Source: Bacteroidales bacterium
GTDB taxonomy: Bacteria > Bacteroidota > Bacteroidia > Bacteroidales > F082
Direction: 5' to 3'
NCBI GenBank assembly: GCA_017553625.1
Contig: JAFZKP010000047.1
Coordinates: forward strand, 62,001-126,000
Length of the DNA stretch: 64,000 nucleotides
Shown: piece by piece, positions 55,481-63,756 of the stretch
How the letters are laid out: each line of letters starts with the position of its first letter
Numbering within the stretch: the first letter of the stretch is position 1
Notes under the pieces: generated by a model
Databases searched by the model: none
The model's input: only the letters and a program-made list of their open reading frames with translations
Told to the model about the DNA's origin: nothing
Made by a program: the position numbers and the translations under genes

Positions 55481-56404
55481 TTAGTACAGTTTTTGGCGTT
55501 TTATAAGATATGAAGTCAGCACTTGGTCGTAAAGCTTGTTGATGTCGGCTTCAACGTAGTCGATTTGGTATTGGTAGCAGTGGCGAAGAAGCTCGTCTTT
55601 CCGTGCTTTCATGATTCGCTCGTACTTTTCCTTGACTTCCGTCGGGTTGAGTTTCACAACGTCGCCCGATTCAAGGTCGACAAAACGATACGGTCGGTTC
55701 TCGAACTCAAGTTTCTGCTCAAGAAGTCCGTCGTGGACGTGGAACAGAACGACCTCGTGTTTGTTGTAACGCAAATGCTCAAGTGCAGCAAACAAATCGT
55801 CATGAGATTCGAGGTTGTCAATCATGTCGCTGAAAATGATTACAAGCGAGCGTTTGTGCGTCATCTCTGCGATTTTATGAAGACAAGCAGTAGCGTTGGT
55901 TTCTTTCTTTTCGTTTTTGTCGTAAGGCAAGAGTAATTTCTCCAATTCATTGTAAATCATATTGATATGAACTGGAGCGAGCTTTGCCTCTGTATGAATT
56001 GTTATGTCGTCGTCAAACAAATCGAGACCGACCGCGTCACGTTGACGGCGCATCAGCTCCATCAAAGCGGCAGCGCTGTAAACAGAGAACCATAACTTAT
56101 TCGGATTTTGATAGTCAAGACGTTGACGCACAGGGAAATACATGCTCGAACTGGTGTCGATAACAAGCTGGCAACGGAGGTTGGTCTCCTCCTCATAACG
56201 CTTGACAAACAACTTTTCTGTCCTGCCATAAAGTTTCCAGTCGATATTGCGAATCGGCTCGCCAGTGTTATAGAGGCGATGTTCCGCAAACTCGACTGAA
56301 AACCCATGGAACGGACTCTTGTGAAGTCCTGTGATGAAACCCTCTACAATTTGACGGGCATGAAACTCAAGACTTCCAAGATTAGCGATGTTTCTTTTAT
56401 CCAA
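55481..56404 (-). CDS. DUF58 domain protein
   Basis: 307 aa. HGFSVEFAEHRLYNTGEPIRNIDWKLYGRTEKLFVKRYEEE is in part the DUF58 core (the R...Y..G..iR.IDW segment), followed by a vWA-like fold with DTSSSM (residues about 92-97). No membrane segment. DUF58 genes usually stand next to a MoxR ATPase and vWA/BatA proteins; here instead it directly follows trxA (start one base after the trxA stop). Function is unknown. Confidence 0.82.
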   Translation of the reverse strand: MDKRNIANLGSLEFHARQIVEGFITGLHKSPFHGFSVEFAEHRLYNTGEPIRNIDWKLYGRTEKLFVKRYEEETNLRCQLVIDTSSSMYFPVRQRLDYQNPNKLWFSVYSAAALMELMRRQRDAVGLDLFDDDITIHTEAKLAPVHINMIYNELEKLLLPYDKNEKKETNATACLHKIAEMTHKRSLVIIFSDMIDNLESHDDLFAALEHLRYNKHEVVLFHVHDGLLEQKLEFENRPYRFVDLESGDVVKLNPTEVKEKYERIMKARKDELLRHCYQYQIDYVEADINKLYDQVLTSYLIKRQKLY

Positions 56405-56722
56405 TTAGATAAATTTTTTCAATTTCTCCTCAAACACTGATTTCGGAGCGCCACCGACATGTTTCTCAACGACTTCGCCGTTTTTGAAGAAAAGAACTGT
56501 AGGTACATTTCTGATGCCGAACTGAGCTGCAAGAGCACCACATTCGTCAACGTCAGCCTTCGCGACCTTTGCCTTACCAGCATATTCGTCTGCCAACTGA
56601 TCCATATAAGGAGCAATCATGCGGCACGGACCGCACCATGTTGCGCCAAAGTCAACCATTACCGGAATTTCCGATTTCAAAACTTCAGCCTCGAAATTCT
56701 GTTCTGTGATATGTACTGCCAT
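56405..56722 (-). CDS. trxA: Thioredoxin
   Basis: 105 aa with WCGPCRM near residue 30, the cis-Pro segment RNVPTVLFF and GGAPKSVFEEKL at the end. No signal peptide, so it is the cytosolic thioredoxin. A TATCTTTG box on the minus strand (56763-56770) sits directly downstream of the dnaE stop codon and gives a leader of about 34 nt, so trxA and DUF58 form their own unit. Confidence 0.96.
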   Translation of the reverse strand: MAVHITEQNFEAEVLKSEIPVMVDFGATWCGPCRMIAPYMDQLADEYAGKAKVAKADVDECGALAAQFGIRNVPTVLFFKNGEVVEKHVGGAPKSVFEEKLKKFI

Positions 56723-56762
56723 AATTTTAAATTTTAATATTAAATACCAAATTTTATTTTTG

Positions 56763-56770
56763 CAAAGATA
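56763..56770 (-). promoter_or_regulatory. -7 box of trxA
   Basis: TATCTTTG on the minus strand, immediately after the dnaE stop codon (56772-56774). Confidence 0.6.
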
Positions 56771-56771
56771 A

Positions 56772-59700
56772 TTATTTTAACAAATCGTAAGTCACAAAAT
56801 TGCTATATTCGTTCATTTTTTTGAAAACTTCTTCCGCATTTATCTTGCCTTTCTCAGGATGTGTCGAGCAAGTCATGTTATGTTCTTTGTCAACAAGAAG
56901 CATCGAATAAGGCTGATTTCCTTTGTTCTCTTTGATTATGTCAATTATTTCTTTAACATTATCGCTGTTTAACTTATTGATATCAACGACAAATTTTGCT
57001 TCACGCTTTGATTTTTCAAAAACATCATCCAACAGTTTGACTTCAAGTATTTTCAACTCATTAGGACGTTTTTTGTCATCAGGCAAATCCCTGTTGTAAT
57101 AAGGTTCTTGGACGATTCCTGTAATAAATAGAGGCGTTCCTACGACAAATAAATGCTGGAACTTTAAATATGTTTCGCCAAAAAGTGCAAAGTCATAGCT
57201 ACTTGTCTGATCTTCAATTGAATACTTTCCAAAATCCTTACCAGCTTTAGAAGTCATCGTGGCAGCATTAGTGACAATACCTGCAATATGAATCGTCACA
57301 CCTTTTTTATTATCAATGACATTTTTCAGATTTTCAAGTTTAGTATCGACAAAATACCTTAACGTATACTCGTACGCATCAAGCGGATGCGAGCTGAGGT
57401 AGAAACCTATTGCCTCCTTCTCCTCGTCAAGCATCTTTATGTTCGACCAATGCTCGCAGTCAGGGATGTCGAGTTTGAACAAATCCTCGCCACCGGCAGC
57501 CTCAAGCTCTCCGAAGAGGTCAATCTGTGCATTGTTTTTACGTTCGTTGCTCGCATTCACCTGCTTTATCGATTTCTCGATGAAATTCATCTTTTCGCCG
57601 GGAGCGATATAGAAATACGCTGCGCGATGCATCTCGGTGAAATCGCTGAAAGCACCTGCTCTCGCTAACTGTTCCAACACTTTTCTGTTGAGGTTCTTCG
57701 CTCCCACCCTTGCCATGAAATCGGCGAAACTGGTGTAACGACCATTAGCCTCGCGTTCATCTTTTATGACATCTGCCACCTCGCCAATGCCTTTGATACC
57801 ACCTAAACCATAACAAATATTACCGCTTTCATCAACAGTGAATTTGTATTCCGACCTATTTACATTTGGTGGCAACACATTGATTTTCATCCTCTTACAT
57901 TCATCAAGCATAAAAACGACCTCTTCAGCGTCGCGTATGCTCGAATTCAGCACAGCAGCCATAAACTCAGCAGGATAATGCGCTTTCAGATATGCCGTCT
58001 GATAAGCGACCCACGAATAACAAGTCGCGTGAGATTTGTTAAAAGCATACGAAGCGAATTTCTCCCAATCCGTCCAGATTTTTTCAAGAATCTTAGGGTC
58101 GTGACCGAGCTCCTGACCTTGTTTCATGAACTTGTCCTTGAGCTCCATCATCTTGGCTATCTGCTTCTTACCCATTGCTTTACGCAAAGTGTCCGACTCG
58201 CCACGGGTGAAATTGGCAAGCTGTCGCGACAGAAGCATCACCTGCTCCTGATATACAGTCACGCCATAAGTGTCCTTGAGATATTTCTCCATCTCCGGAA
58301 AGTCGTACTCTATCGGTTCTCTACCCTGCTTGCGCGCGATAAATTTTGGAATATAATCCATCGGCCCCGGACGGTAAAGCGCGTTCATAGCGATAAGGTC
58401 TTCAAACACAGTGGGTTGCAGCTCTTTCAGATATTTCTGCATACCAGCCGATTCAAACTGGAACGTCCCGATGGTGTTGCCCGAACTGAACAAAGCGAAC
58501 GTTTCAGGGTCGTCAATCGGGATATGGTCGATGTCAAGGTCGATGCCGTGAGTTTTCTTAATATTCGCAAGAGCGTCCTTGATCTGCGTCAAAGTTTTAA
58601 GACCCAAGAAGTCCATCTTGATAAGACCGACGTTCTCAACGACATGTCCATCGTATTGAGTAACAAGCACATCCTCACCTGTGTCCTTATCTTTAATGGT
58701 GCAAACTGGCGCGAATTTTGTCAAGTCGTCAGCGCCGATGATAACGCCGCAGGCATGGATTCCAATCTGACGGTTAGTGTCCTCAAGTTCGCTCGCATAG
58801 GTCAACATCGACGACACATTTTCGTCATCGCCGTTGAGCATGTCTTTCAGCTCAGGAACGTATTTGTAGCAGTTTTTGAGGTTGACTTTCGGCGATTTTC
58901 CCTTTTCATCCTTGATATTATCAGGAAAACTCCTATCAGGAATGAAACTCTTGATTGTCGCCACCTCCGAAAGCGGAATCTTCTGCACGCGGCTCACATC
59001 CTGGATAGCCGATTTTGCAGCCATCGTGCCGTAAGTGATGATGTGCGCAACCTTTTCCTTACCATATTTTTGAGTAATCCAATCAAGGACCTTGCCGCGA
59101 CCGTCATCATCAAAGTCGACATCGATATCAGGCAATGAGATACGGTCAGGATTAAGGAAACGCTCAAAAAGCAAATCATATTTCAGCGGGTCTACATCAG
59201 TGATTTTCAAGCAGTAAGCCACAACTGAGCCTGCCGCCGAGCCACGTCCTGGACCAACGGAGACGCCAAGTTCTTCTCGAGCTCCACGGATATAATCCGC
59301 CACAATTAGGAAGTAACCTGGGAATCCCATGGATTTCATGGTATGAAGCTCGAAGATAATGCGTTCCTTCTGCTCGTCGGTGAGGTTGTCGCCGTATCGC
59401 ATCTTCGCACCTTCCCACGCGAGTTTAGCGAGATAATCAGCCTCAAGTTTGATGCGGTACAGTTTCTCGTAGCCGCCCATTTTCTTGATCTTCTTCTCGC
59501 CTGCCTCGCGGCTCATCACTTCGTTGCCATGCTCGTCGCAAGTAAACTCCTTATATAAATCTTCTTCTGTGAATTTCTGCTTGTATTCTTCAACGGTTCC
59601 GAACTCCTTAGGGATGTCAAATTCCGGCATTATCGGGTCTGAGTTGATGGAATAAGTCTCAACTTTGTCGGCGATTTCCATAGTGTTTGCAAGCGTTTCC

Positions 59701-61367
59701 GGCACATCTGAGAAAATTTTGTACATCTCCTCAGGCGTCTTGAGCCATTCCTGTTTGGTGTAGTGCATTCGTGTCGGGTCGTCGAGGTCCTTGCCAGTGC
59801 TTAAGCAAATCAGGCGGTCATGTGCCTCGCCGTGCTCCTCTTCAACGAAATGCGCGTCGTTGGTGCAAATAACTTTAGTATTCGTTTTCTTGGCCAGCTC
59901 CAGAATCACCTTGTTGACCTCCACCTGACGGGCGTAAACCTCAGTATCGCCACCTGGTTTGTCGGTCTTATGTCGTTGAAGTTCAAGATAATAATCATCA
60001 CCAAACAGCGATTTGAACCACATTATCGTCTCTTCCGCGCCTTTGATGTCGCCGTTCATGATTTTCTGCGGCACCTCGCCACCGAGACAAGCTGAACTCG
60101 CAATAATTCCCTCGTGATATTTCTCCAAAAGAGAATGGTCGATACGCGGATTGTAGTAAAAACCATCGGTATAAGCAATTGATGCGAGTTTACAAAGGTT
60201 TTTGTAGCCGGTTTTGTTCTTCGCCAGCAAAATAAGATGCCAGCCGCGATCAACACGACCGTCACGCTTGGCGATGTTCACTGGAGCACAATACGCTTCG
60301 GTACCGAAAATTGGTTTGAAGAACTGACCTTTAAGTTTCTCAATCTCTTGATTAGCAGCGGTTTTCTCCTCTTCCGTCGCGTCTTCTTTCTTCAGGATCG
60401 CCTCCTGCTCCTTTATTTTATCTTTAACTTTTCCGTTAACCTTGTCGGAATAATCAGCCAACTCCTTGATTCCAAACATGTTACCATGGTCAGTAAGAGC
60501 CATTGAATACATGCCGTATTTCAGACATTTGTCAACCAAATCCGGAATCTTCGACATTCCGTCAAGGATGGAGAAATGCGAGTGCACATGCAAATGCGTA
60601 AACTTGATTTTATCAGTATTTTCAGATATTTCCGCAGGTTTCTCCTCAACTTTTTCCTCTATTTTAGGCTCTTCTGCAACCTCATAATTAGGCTTGACTT
60701 CAATCCCAGCCGCTTTCATCACATCAGGATTCGCCTCACGGAATTTTTTGAAAAACTCCTCTCCTTCCGGAATATCTTGATTATCAAGCACTCCTAGACG
60801 AACACACTCTAAAAAAACGCGCGCAGTAGCCTCAACATCAGCGCAGGCATTATGAGCGGAACTGAAATCCTCACCAAACAAAAGTTTATGGAAATCAATC
60901 AGTTTGGGGAACTTATAACGGTTCGGACCATGTGTGCCGCCAGGGAATTTGCAAAATTCAGCTGTCTTTTCAGTGCAGGTGTCGACGACTTTCCAATTCG
61001 GCAAAGGATTCTCGCCACGGTCGCGCAAAAACTCGCATCCGACAATGCTCAAATCGAAGTTAATGTTATGACCCACAAGGTATTTCGCCTTCTTCGCCGC
61101 TTTGAGGAACTTGTTTAATACATCGGTCAGCGGTTCGCCATGCTCGGTGGCGTATTCGGTTGAGATTCCATGCACCATCTGGGCGTTGATAGGAATCACG
61201 AAACCGTCGGGACGCACAATATGGTTCTGAGCCTCAACGAAGTTGCCGAGTTCGTCGTGCAGCTGCCAAGCAATCTGGACCATTCGCGGCCAGTTGTCGA
61301 AGTTGGTCAGCGGAGCGTTTTTTACAAGAGGCAAGCCAGTCGTTTCGGTGTCGAATATCAAGAACAT
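56772..61367 (-). CDS. dnaE: DNA polymerase III alpha subunit with fused N-terminal DnaQ-like exonuclease
   Basis: 1531 aa. Residues 1-195 form a DEDDh 3'-5' exonuclease: FDTETTG (5-11), GHNINFDLS (99-107), HNACADVEAT (172-181). A charged linker of about 50 residues (EEPKIEEKVEEKPAE) leads to the PHP domain, which starts FTHLHVHSHFSILDG near 257. The polymerase active site includes GPGRGSAAGSVVAYCL and LPDIDVDFDDDGR (two catalytic Asp). HhH and OB-fold domains follow (QIDLFGELE is close to a clamp-binding motif). The fused exonuclease could provide proofreading in cis. The downstream trxA has its own promoter. The region upstream carries five 24-bp repeats. Confidence 0.94.
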   Translation of the reverse strand: MFLIFDTETTGLPLVKNAPLTNFDNWPRMVQIAWQLHDELGNFVEAQNHIVRPDGFVIPINAQMVHGISTEYATEHGEPLTDVLNKFLKAAKKAKYLVGHNINFDLSIVGCEFLRDRGENPLPNWKVVDTCTEKTAEFCKFPGGTHGPNRYKFPKLIDFHKLLFGEDFSSAHNACADVEATARVFLECVRLGVLDNQDIPEGEEFFKKFREANPDVMKAAGIEVKPNYEVAEEPKIEEKVEEKPAEISENTDKIKFTHLHVHSHFSILDGMSKIPDLVDKCLKYGMYSMALTDHGNMFGIKELADYSDKVNGKVKDKIKEQEAILKKEDATEEEKTAANQEIEKLKGQFFKPIFGTEAYCAPVNIAKRDGRVDRGWHLILLAKNKTGYKNLCKLASIAYTDGFYYNPRIDHSLLEKYHEGIIASSACLGGEVPQKIMNGDIKGAEETIMWFKSLFGDDYYLELQRHKTDKPGGDTEVYARQVEVNKVILELAKKTNTKVICTNDAHFVEEEHGEAHDRLICLSTGKDLDDPTRMHYTKQEWLKTPEEMYKIFSDVPETLANTMEIADKVETYSINSDPIMPEFDIPKEFGTVEEYKQKFTEEDLYKEFTCDEHGNEVMSREAGEKKIKKMGGYEKLYRIKLEADYLAKLAWEGAKMRYGDNLTDEQKERIIFELHTMKSMGFPGYFLIVADYIRGAREELGVSVGPGRGSAAGSVVAYCLKITDVDPLKYDLLFERFLNPDRISLPDIDVDFDDDGRGKVLDWITQKYGKEKVAHIITYGTMAAKSAIQDVSRVQKIPLSEVATIKSFIPDRSFPDNIKDEKGKSPKVNLKNCYKYVPELKDMLNGDDENVSSMLTYASELEDTNRQIGIHACGVIIGADDLTKFAPVCTIKDKDTGEDVLVTQYDGHVVENVGLIKMDFLGLKTLTQIKDALANIKKTHGIDLDIDHIPIDDPETFALFSSGNTIGTFQFESAGMQKYLKELQPTVFEDLIAMNALYRPGPMDYIPKFIARKQGREPIEYDFPEMEKYLKDTYGVTVYQEQVMLLSRQLANFTRGESDTLRKAMGKKQIAKMMELKDKFMKQGQELGHDPKILEKIWTDWEKFASYAFNKSHATCYSWVAYQTAYLKAHYPAEFMAAVLNSSIRDAEEVVFMLDECKRMKINVLPPNVNRSEYKFTVDESGNICYGLGGIKGIGEVADVIKDEREANGRYTSFADFMARVGAKNLNRKVLEQLARAGAFSDFTEMHRAAYFYIAPGEKMNFIEKSIKQVNASNERKNNAQIDLFGELEAAGGEDLFKLDIPDCEHWSNIKMLDEEKEAIGFYLSSHPLDAYEYTLRYFVDTKLENLKNVIDNKKGVTIHIAGIVTNAATMTSKAGKDFGKYSIEDQTSSYDFALFGETYLKFQHLFVVGTPLFITGIVQEPYYNRDLPDDKKRPNELKILEVKLLDDVFEKSKREAKFVVDINKLNSDNVKEIIDIIKENKGNQPYSMLLVDKEHNMTCSTHPEKGKINAEEVFKKMNEYSNFVTYDLLK

Positions 61368-61380
61368 ATTTCTTTCAAGT

Positions 61381-61500
61381 TAGTCAGTTGTTCAGTTAAT
61401 CAGTTAGTCAGTTGTTCAGTTAATCAGTTAGTCAGTTGTTCAGTTAATCAGTTAGTCAGTTGTTCAGTTAATCAGTTAGTCAGTTGTTCAGTTAATCAGT
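61381..61500. repeat. Five perfect 24-bp tandem repeats upstream of dnaE
   Basis: Units at 61381, 61405, 61429, 61453 and 61477, all identical. Each unit is made of three octamers (CAGTTGTT, CAGTTAAT and CAGTTAGT, in phase shifted by three bases). The array ends 14 bp upstream of the dnaE start codon, inside its predicted leader. The same octamers occur at 11319-11385. Perfect identity suggests recent expansion and variable copy number. There are no unique spacers, so it is not a CRISPR array. Confidence 0.9.
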
Positions 61501-61565
61501 TAGCTGACTTTCACAAATACTTTTTCATTGATTATCAAAGCCATTTTTGCGACGAAATCAACTTT

Positions 61566-61573
61566 CAAAGATA
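61566..61573 (-). promoter_or_regulatory. Likely -7 box of dnaE
   Basis: TATCTTTG on the minus strand. Transcription from about 61559 would give a leader of about 190 nt that contains the whole 24-bp repeat array. Confidence 0.5.
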
Positions 61574-61661
61574 AGGAATTTTTGGAAAATTTGTCATTAA
61601 TTTTGAAAATTTTTAAATGTTTTGAAAATCAAAGATTTATAAAATTATTTTTAGGAAAATG

Positions 61662-61691
61662 TTGTGGATGTTGAAAATTTTTGTACTTTTG
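61662..61691 (+). promoter_or_regulatory. Promoter of rpsP
   Basis: TTG at 61662-61664, a 19-bp spacer and TACTTTTG at 61684-61691, a good match to the Bacteroidota consensus. Confidence 0.7.
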
Positions 61692-61697
61692 CAGCCG

Positions 61698-61716
61698 CAA
61701 ACCTCGGGTAGGTTTG
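61698..61716 (+). promoter_or_regulatory. Leader hairpin of rpsP
   Basis: CAAACCT, loop CGGGT, AGGTTTG: a perfect 7-bp stem placed at the predicted 5' end of the transcript, 38 nt before the start codon. It could protect the message or bind a ribosomal protein; neither is shown. Confidence 0.5.
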
Positions 61717-61753
61717 AGTTAACTAATTATAAATCAATTAAAAAAGTAATTTT

Positions 61754-62296
61754 ATGCCAGCAAAAATCAGATTACAGAGACATGGTAAAAAGGGTCAGCC
61801 TTTCTATCACATTGTAATTGCAGACGGTCGCGCACCTCGTGATGGTAGATTTATTGAAAAAATCGGAACTTACAATCCGGTGACAGTTCCAGCTGAGATC
61901 AATTTGAATTTCGACAAAGCTCTTGATTGGTTAAACAAGGGTGCTCAGCCTACAGACACAGTCCGTTCAATCCTTTCAAAGAAGGGTGTCATGCTCAAGA
62001 AGCACCTCATGATCGGTGTCAAGAAGGGCGCTATGACAGCAGAACAGGCAGAGGTCAAATTCCAGACATGGATGAAGGAAAAAGAAGCCAAGTTAGCTCA
62101 GGAAGTCAAGGCCAAGGTCGAGAAGAGCAGAGCTGACCAGAAGGCAAGAATCGAAGCAGAGAGCAAGGTCAATGCAGCACGCGCTGAAGCCATCGCCAAG
62201 AAACAGGCAGAAGCAGCAGCCGCGGCAGCAGCTGAAACAGCCGAAGCGACAGAAGAGGCTCCAGCAGCAGAAGAAACACCAGCTACCGAAGCTTAA
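61754..62296 (+). CDS. rpsP: 30S ribosomal protein S16 with long acidic extension
   Basis: 180 aa. The S16 core is the first 80-90 residues ([39 protein letters not shown], given here in part as [16 protein letters not shown]). After it comes a charged helix ([18 protein letters not shown]) and an Ala/Glu tail ([18 protein letters not shown]), a feature usual in Bacteroidota S16. It binds 16S rRNA during 30S assembly. The gene is alone, with no rimM or trmD after it as in many bacteria, and ends in a terminator. Confidence 0.96.
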   Translation: MPAKIRLQRHGKKGQPFYHIVIADGRAPRDGRFIEKIGTYNPVTVPAEINLNFDKALDWLNKGAQPTDTVRSILSKKGVMLKKHLMIGVKKGAMTAEQAEVKFQTWMKEKEAKLAQEVKAKVEKSRADQKARIEAESKVNAARAEAIAKKQAEAAAAAAAETAEATEEAPAAEETPATEA

Positions 62297-62326
62297 TCGT
62301 TTCGAAAGATTCAAAAACAACAAAAG

Positions 62327-62351
62327 GACGTCGAATTTCGGCGTCTTTTTT
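62327..62351 (+). terminator. Terminator of rpsP
   Basis: GACGTCG pairs with CGGCGTC (one G-U) around AATTT, followed by a T-run. Confidence 0.8.
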
Positions 62352-62363
62352 ATTTTACTCTCT

Positions 62364-62496
62364 CGCAGATATCGCAGAAAACGCAGAAATGTTTATCCCT
62401 CTTTCTTCCACATGGATTTAGTTCGCTGACGCTTACAGATTTCGCAGATAGGAACTCGTCATTTCGACCGAAGCACAGCGGAGTGGAGAAATCTCA
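62364..62496. repeat. Dispersed-repeat remnants after rpsP
   Basis: 62364-62390 holds three 9-bp units starting CGCAGA (CGCAGATAT, CGCAGAAAA, CGCAGAAAT); another degenerate part is at 62435-62450. 62457-62496 reads CGTCATTTCGACCGAAGC ... GGAGTGGAGAAATCTC, which I recall as a common intergenic repeat of Bacteroidota. Its ends form ATTTC/GAAAT. The stretch has no gene. Confidence 0.55.
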
Positions 62497-62510
62497 AACA
62501 TTATTTATTA

Positions 62511-62918
62511 TTAAAAAGTTGTTTCTGTGAACTTTTTCCCTATTTCATGGATTTTCTCTAAAATCTCTTTTTCTCGTTCTTTTGAAGGTTTCTTAAAACC
62601 ATTAATATAGTTTCGCAAAAGTGTTGCGTTGATTCCTGCCAGTTTAGCAAATTCTGTGATATTTATTTCTTTGTGAATAAGAAAAAACCTTTGAAATGCT
62701 GAGGGCTCGGCATCTTCATAAAGAAAGCTTTCGAAGCTGACATCAACATCGAGATTTCGCCAATGAATACCGTCATAACCGAAAGAAAAAGCATTTTTCT
62801 CCTCATCTGAGGCTTCTTTCAGTTTCTGATACCACAGCAGTGACTGTTTGTAAACATTACCGTTTTCATCTTCTCCGACGAGATGCTCATCGTCGAACCA
62901 AATCTTTGTTATTTTCAT
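62511..62918 (-). CDS. DUF2442 protein with C-terminal helix-turn-helix
   Basis: 135 aa from ATG 62918 (MKITKIWFDDEHLVGEDENG), the common DUF2442 start; ATGs at 62939 and 62972 are possible. Residues 1-75 are DUF2442-like (YQKLKEASDEEKNAF, IHWRNLDVDVSFESFL). Residues 85-130 form an XRE-type HTH (ITEFAKLAGINATLLRNYINGFKKPSKEREKEI). DUF2442 genes often come with a DUF4160 partner in antitoxin/toxin-like pairs. No such partner is next to it here. A DNA-binding, perhaps self-regulating role is inferred. Confidence 0.75.
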   Translation of the reverse strand: MKITKIWFDDEHLVGEDENGNVYKQSLLWYQKLKEASDEEKNAFSFGYDGIHWRNLDVDVSFESFLYEDAEPSAFQRFFLIHKEINITEFAKLAGINATLLRNYINGFKKPSKEREKEILEKIHEIGKKFTETTF

Positions 62919-63205
62919 TTTCGCAACCGAATTTTTCATAGTTCCCATCAACGTGAACGTGTATTGGTTCATGTTCTCTTGAATAAAAGAAGAACGAGAA
63001 TCCGTAAAATCTAAAAATTTCAGGCATATAAACTCTAATTTTTAATCCCGCTGCAAAGATAGGAATTATTTTTGATACCTGAAATAATTTTTAAAATTTT
63101 TTTTACAATTCAATTGACAATCAATAATTCATATTGATGTATATAAAACAAAAAAACATCTGCCATTTTGCAGCAGATGTTTAGGATTAATTATGAGAAC
63201 TCACA

Positions 63206-63718
63206 TTATACGATTGGATCCGAACAGAAGTCTTTTCGTTTGCATTTTTGGCATTCGCTGCCTCGCCATACTTTGTCGAACTCCTCAATTGCTGCATCCA
63301 GGATTTGTGGCTCATCGGTAAGGATGCCAGATTCAAAGTTACGTCTGGTGTCTGCTTTCATTCCCATGCCAGCACCGGTGAGGTTGGCGCTACCGATATA
63401 GCAGATTTCCATATCGATGATGATAATTTTGAAATGAACTCGCGGACACATTACACGCTCAAGGTGCTGAATGAGATTTGGATATCGGTCGAAATCGTCC
63501 CTGAAGTTTTGTCCGGGTTCTTTGGCATGGATGAGACGCACCTCAACTCCCTTTCCTATCAAATCGGATATAACTCCAAGAAAAGGCTTTTCCTTTTTGC
63601 CTTTCAGGATGTAAAGATCCTTGATATCGGCAGTGCCAATCCACAGGGTGTGCTTGGCTTTAGAGGCAAGGTCAAGCACAGTGGTGTAGTGGTCGGAGTC
63701 GGAGATGAAAGAGAGCAT
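63206..63718 (-). CDS. Phospholipase D-like protein with a single HKD motif
   Basis: 170 aa. HFKIIIIDMEICYIGSANLTGAG near residues 95-117 is one complete HxK(x)4D(x)GSxN motif. A single motif implies a dimer, as in Nuc-type nucleases. The N-terminus (HYTTVLDLASKAKHTLWIGTADI) fits the first half of the fold. The C-terminus has CQKCKRKDFC, which could bind a metal. No signal peptide, so it probably acts in the cytosol; nuclease activity is the likeliest role. Its closest neighbours are the DUF2442-HTH gene and an unidentified gene. Confidence 0.8.
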   Translation of the reverse strand: MLSFISDSDHYTTVLDLASKAKHTLWIGTADIKDLYILKGKKEKPFLGVISDLIGKGVEVRLIHAKEPGQNFRDDFDRYPNLIQHLERVMCPRVHFKIIIIDMEICYIGSANLTGAGMGMKADTRRNFESGILTDEPQILDAAIEEFDKVWRGSECQKCKRKDFCSDPIV

Positions 63719-63756
63719 GCAAATTGAAAAACAATAGATTTTGTTGATTAGTCGAT

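Noticed and set aside
57978-59138. Long plus-strand open frame inside dnaE
   Set aside because: It lies wholly within the polymerase gene on the opposite strand, is rich in Arg/His/Leu as expected for an antisense frame, and has no motif or promoter.
61381-61500. CRISPR-like repeat array
   Set aside because: The 24-bp units are directly joined without unique spacers, and no cas gene is in the window.
61170-61574. Plus-strand frame with the repeated peptide VSCSVNQL
   Set aside because: The peptide repeat comes only from translating the 24-bp DNA repeat; the rest is antisense to dnaE.
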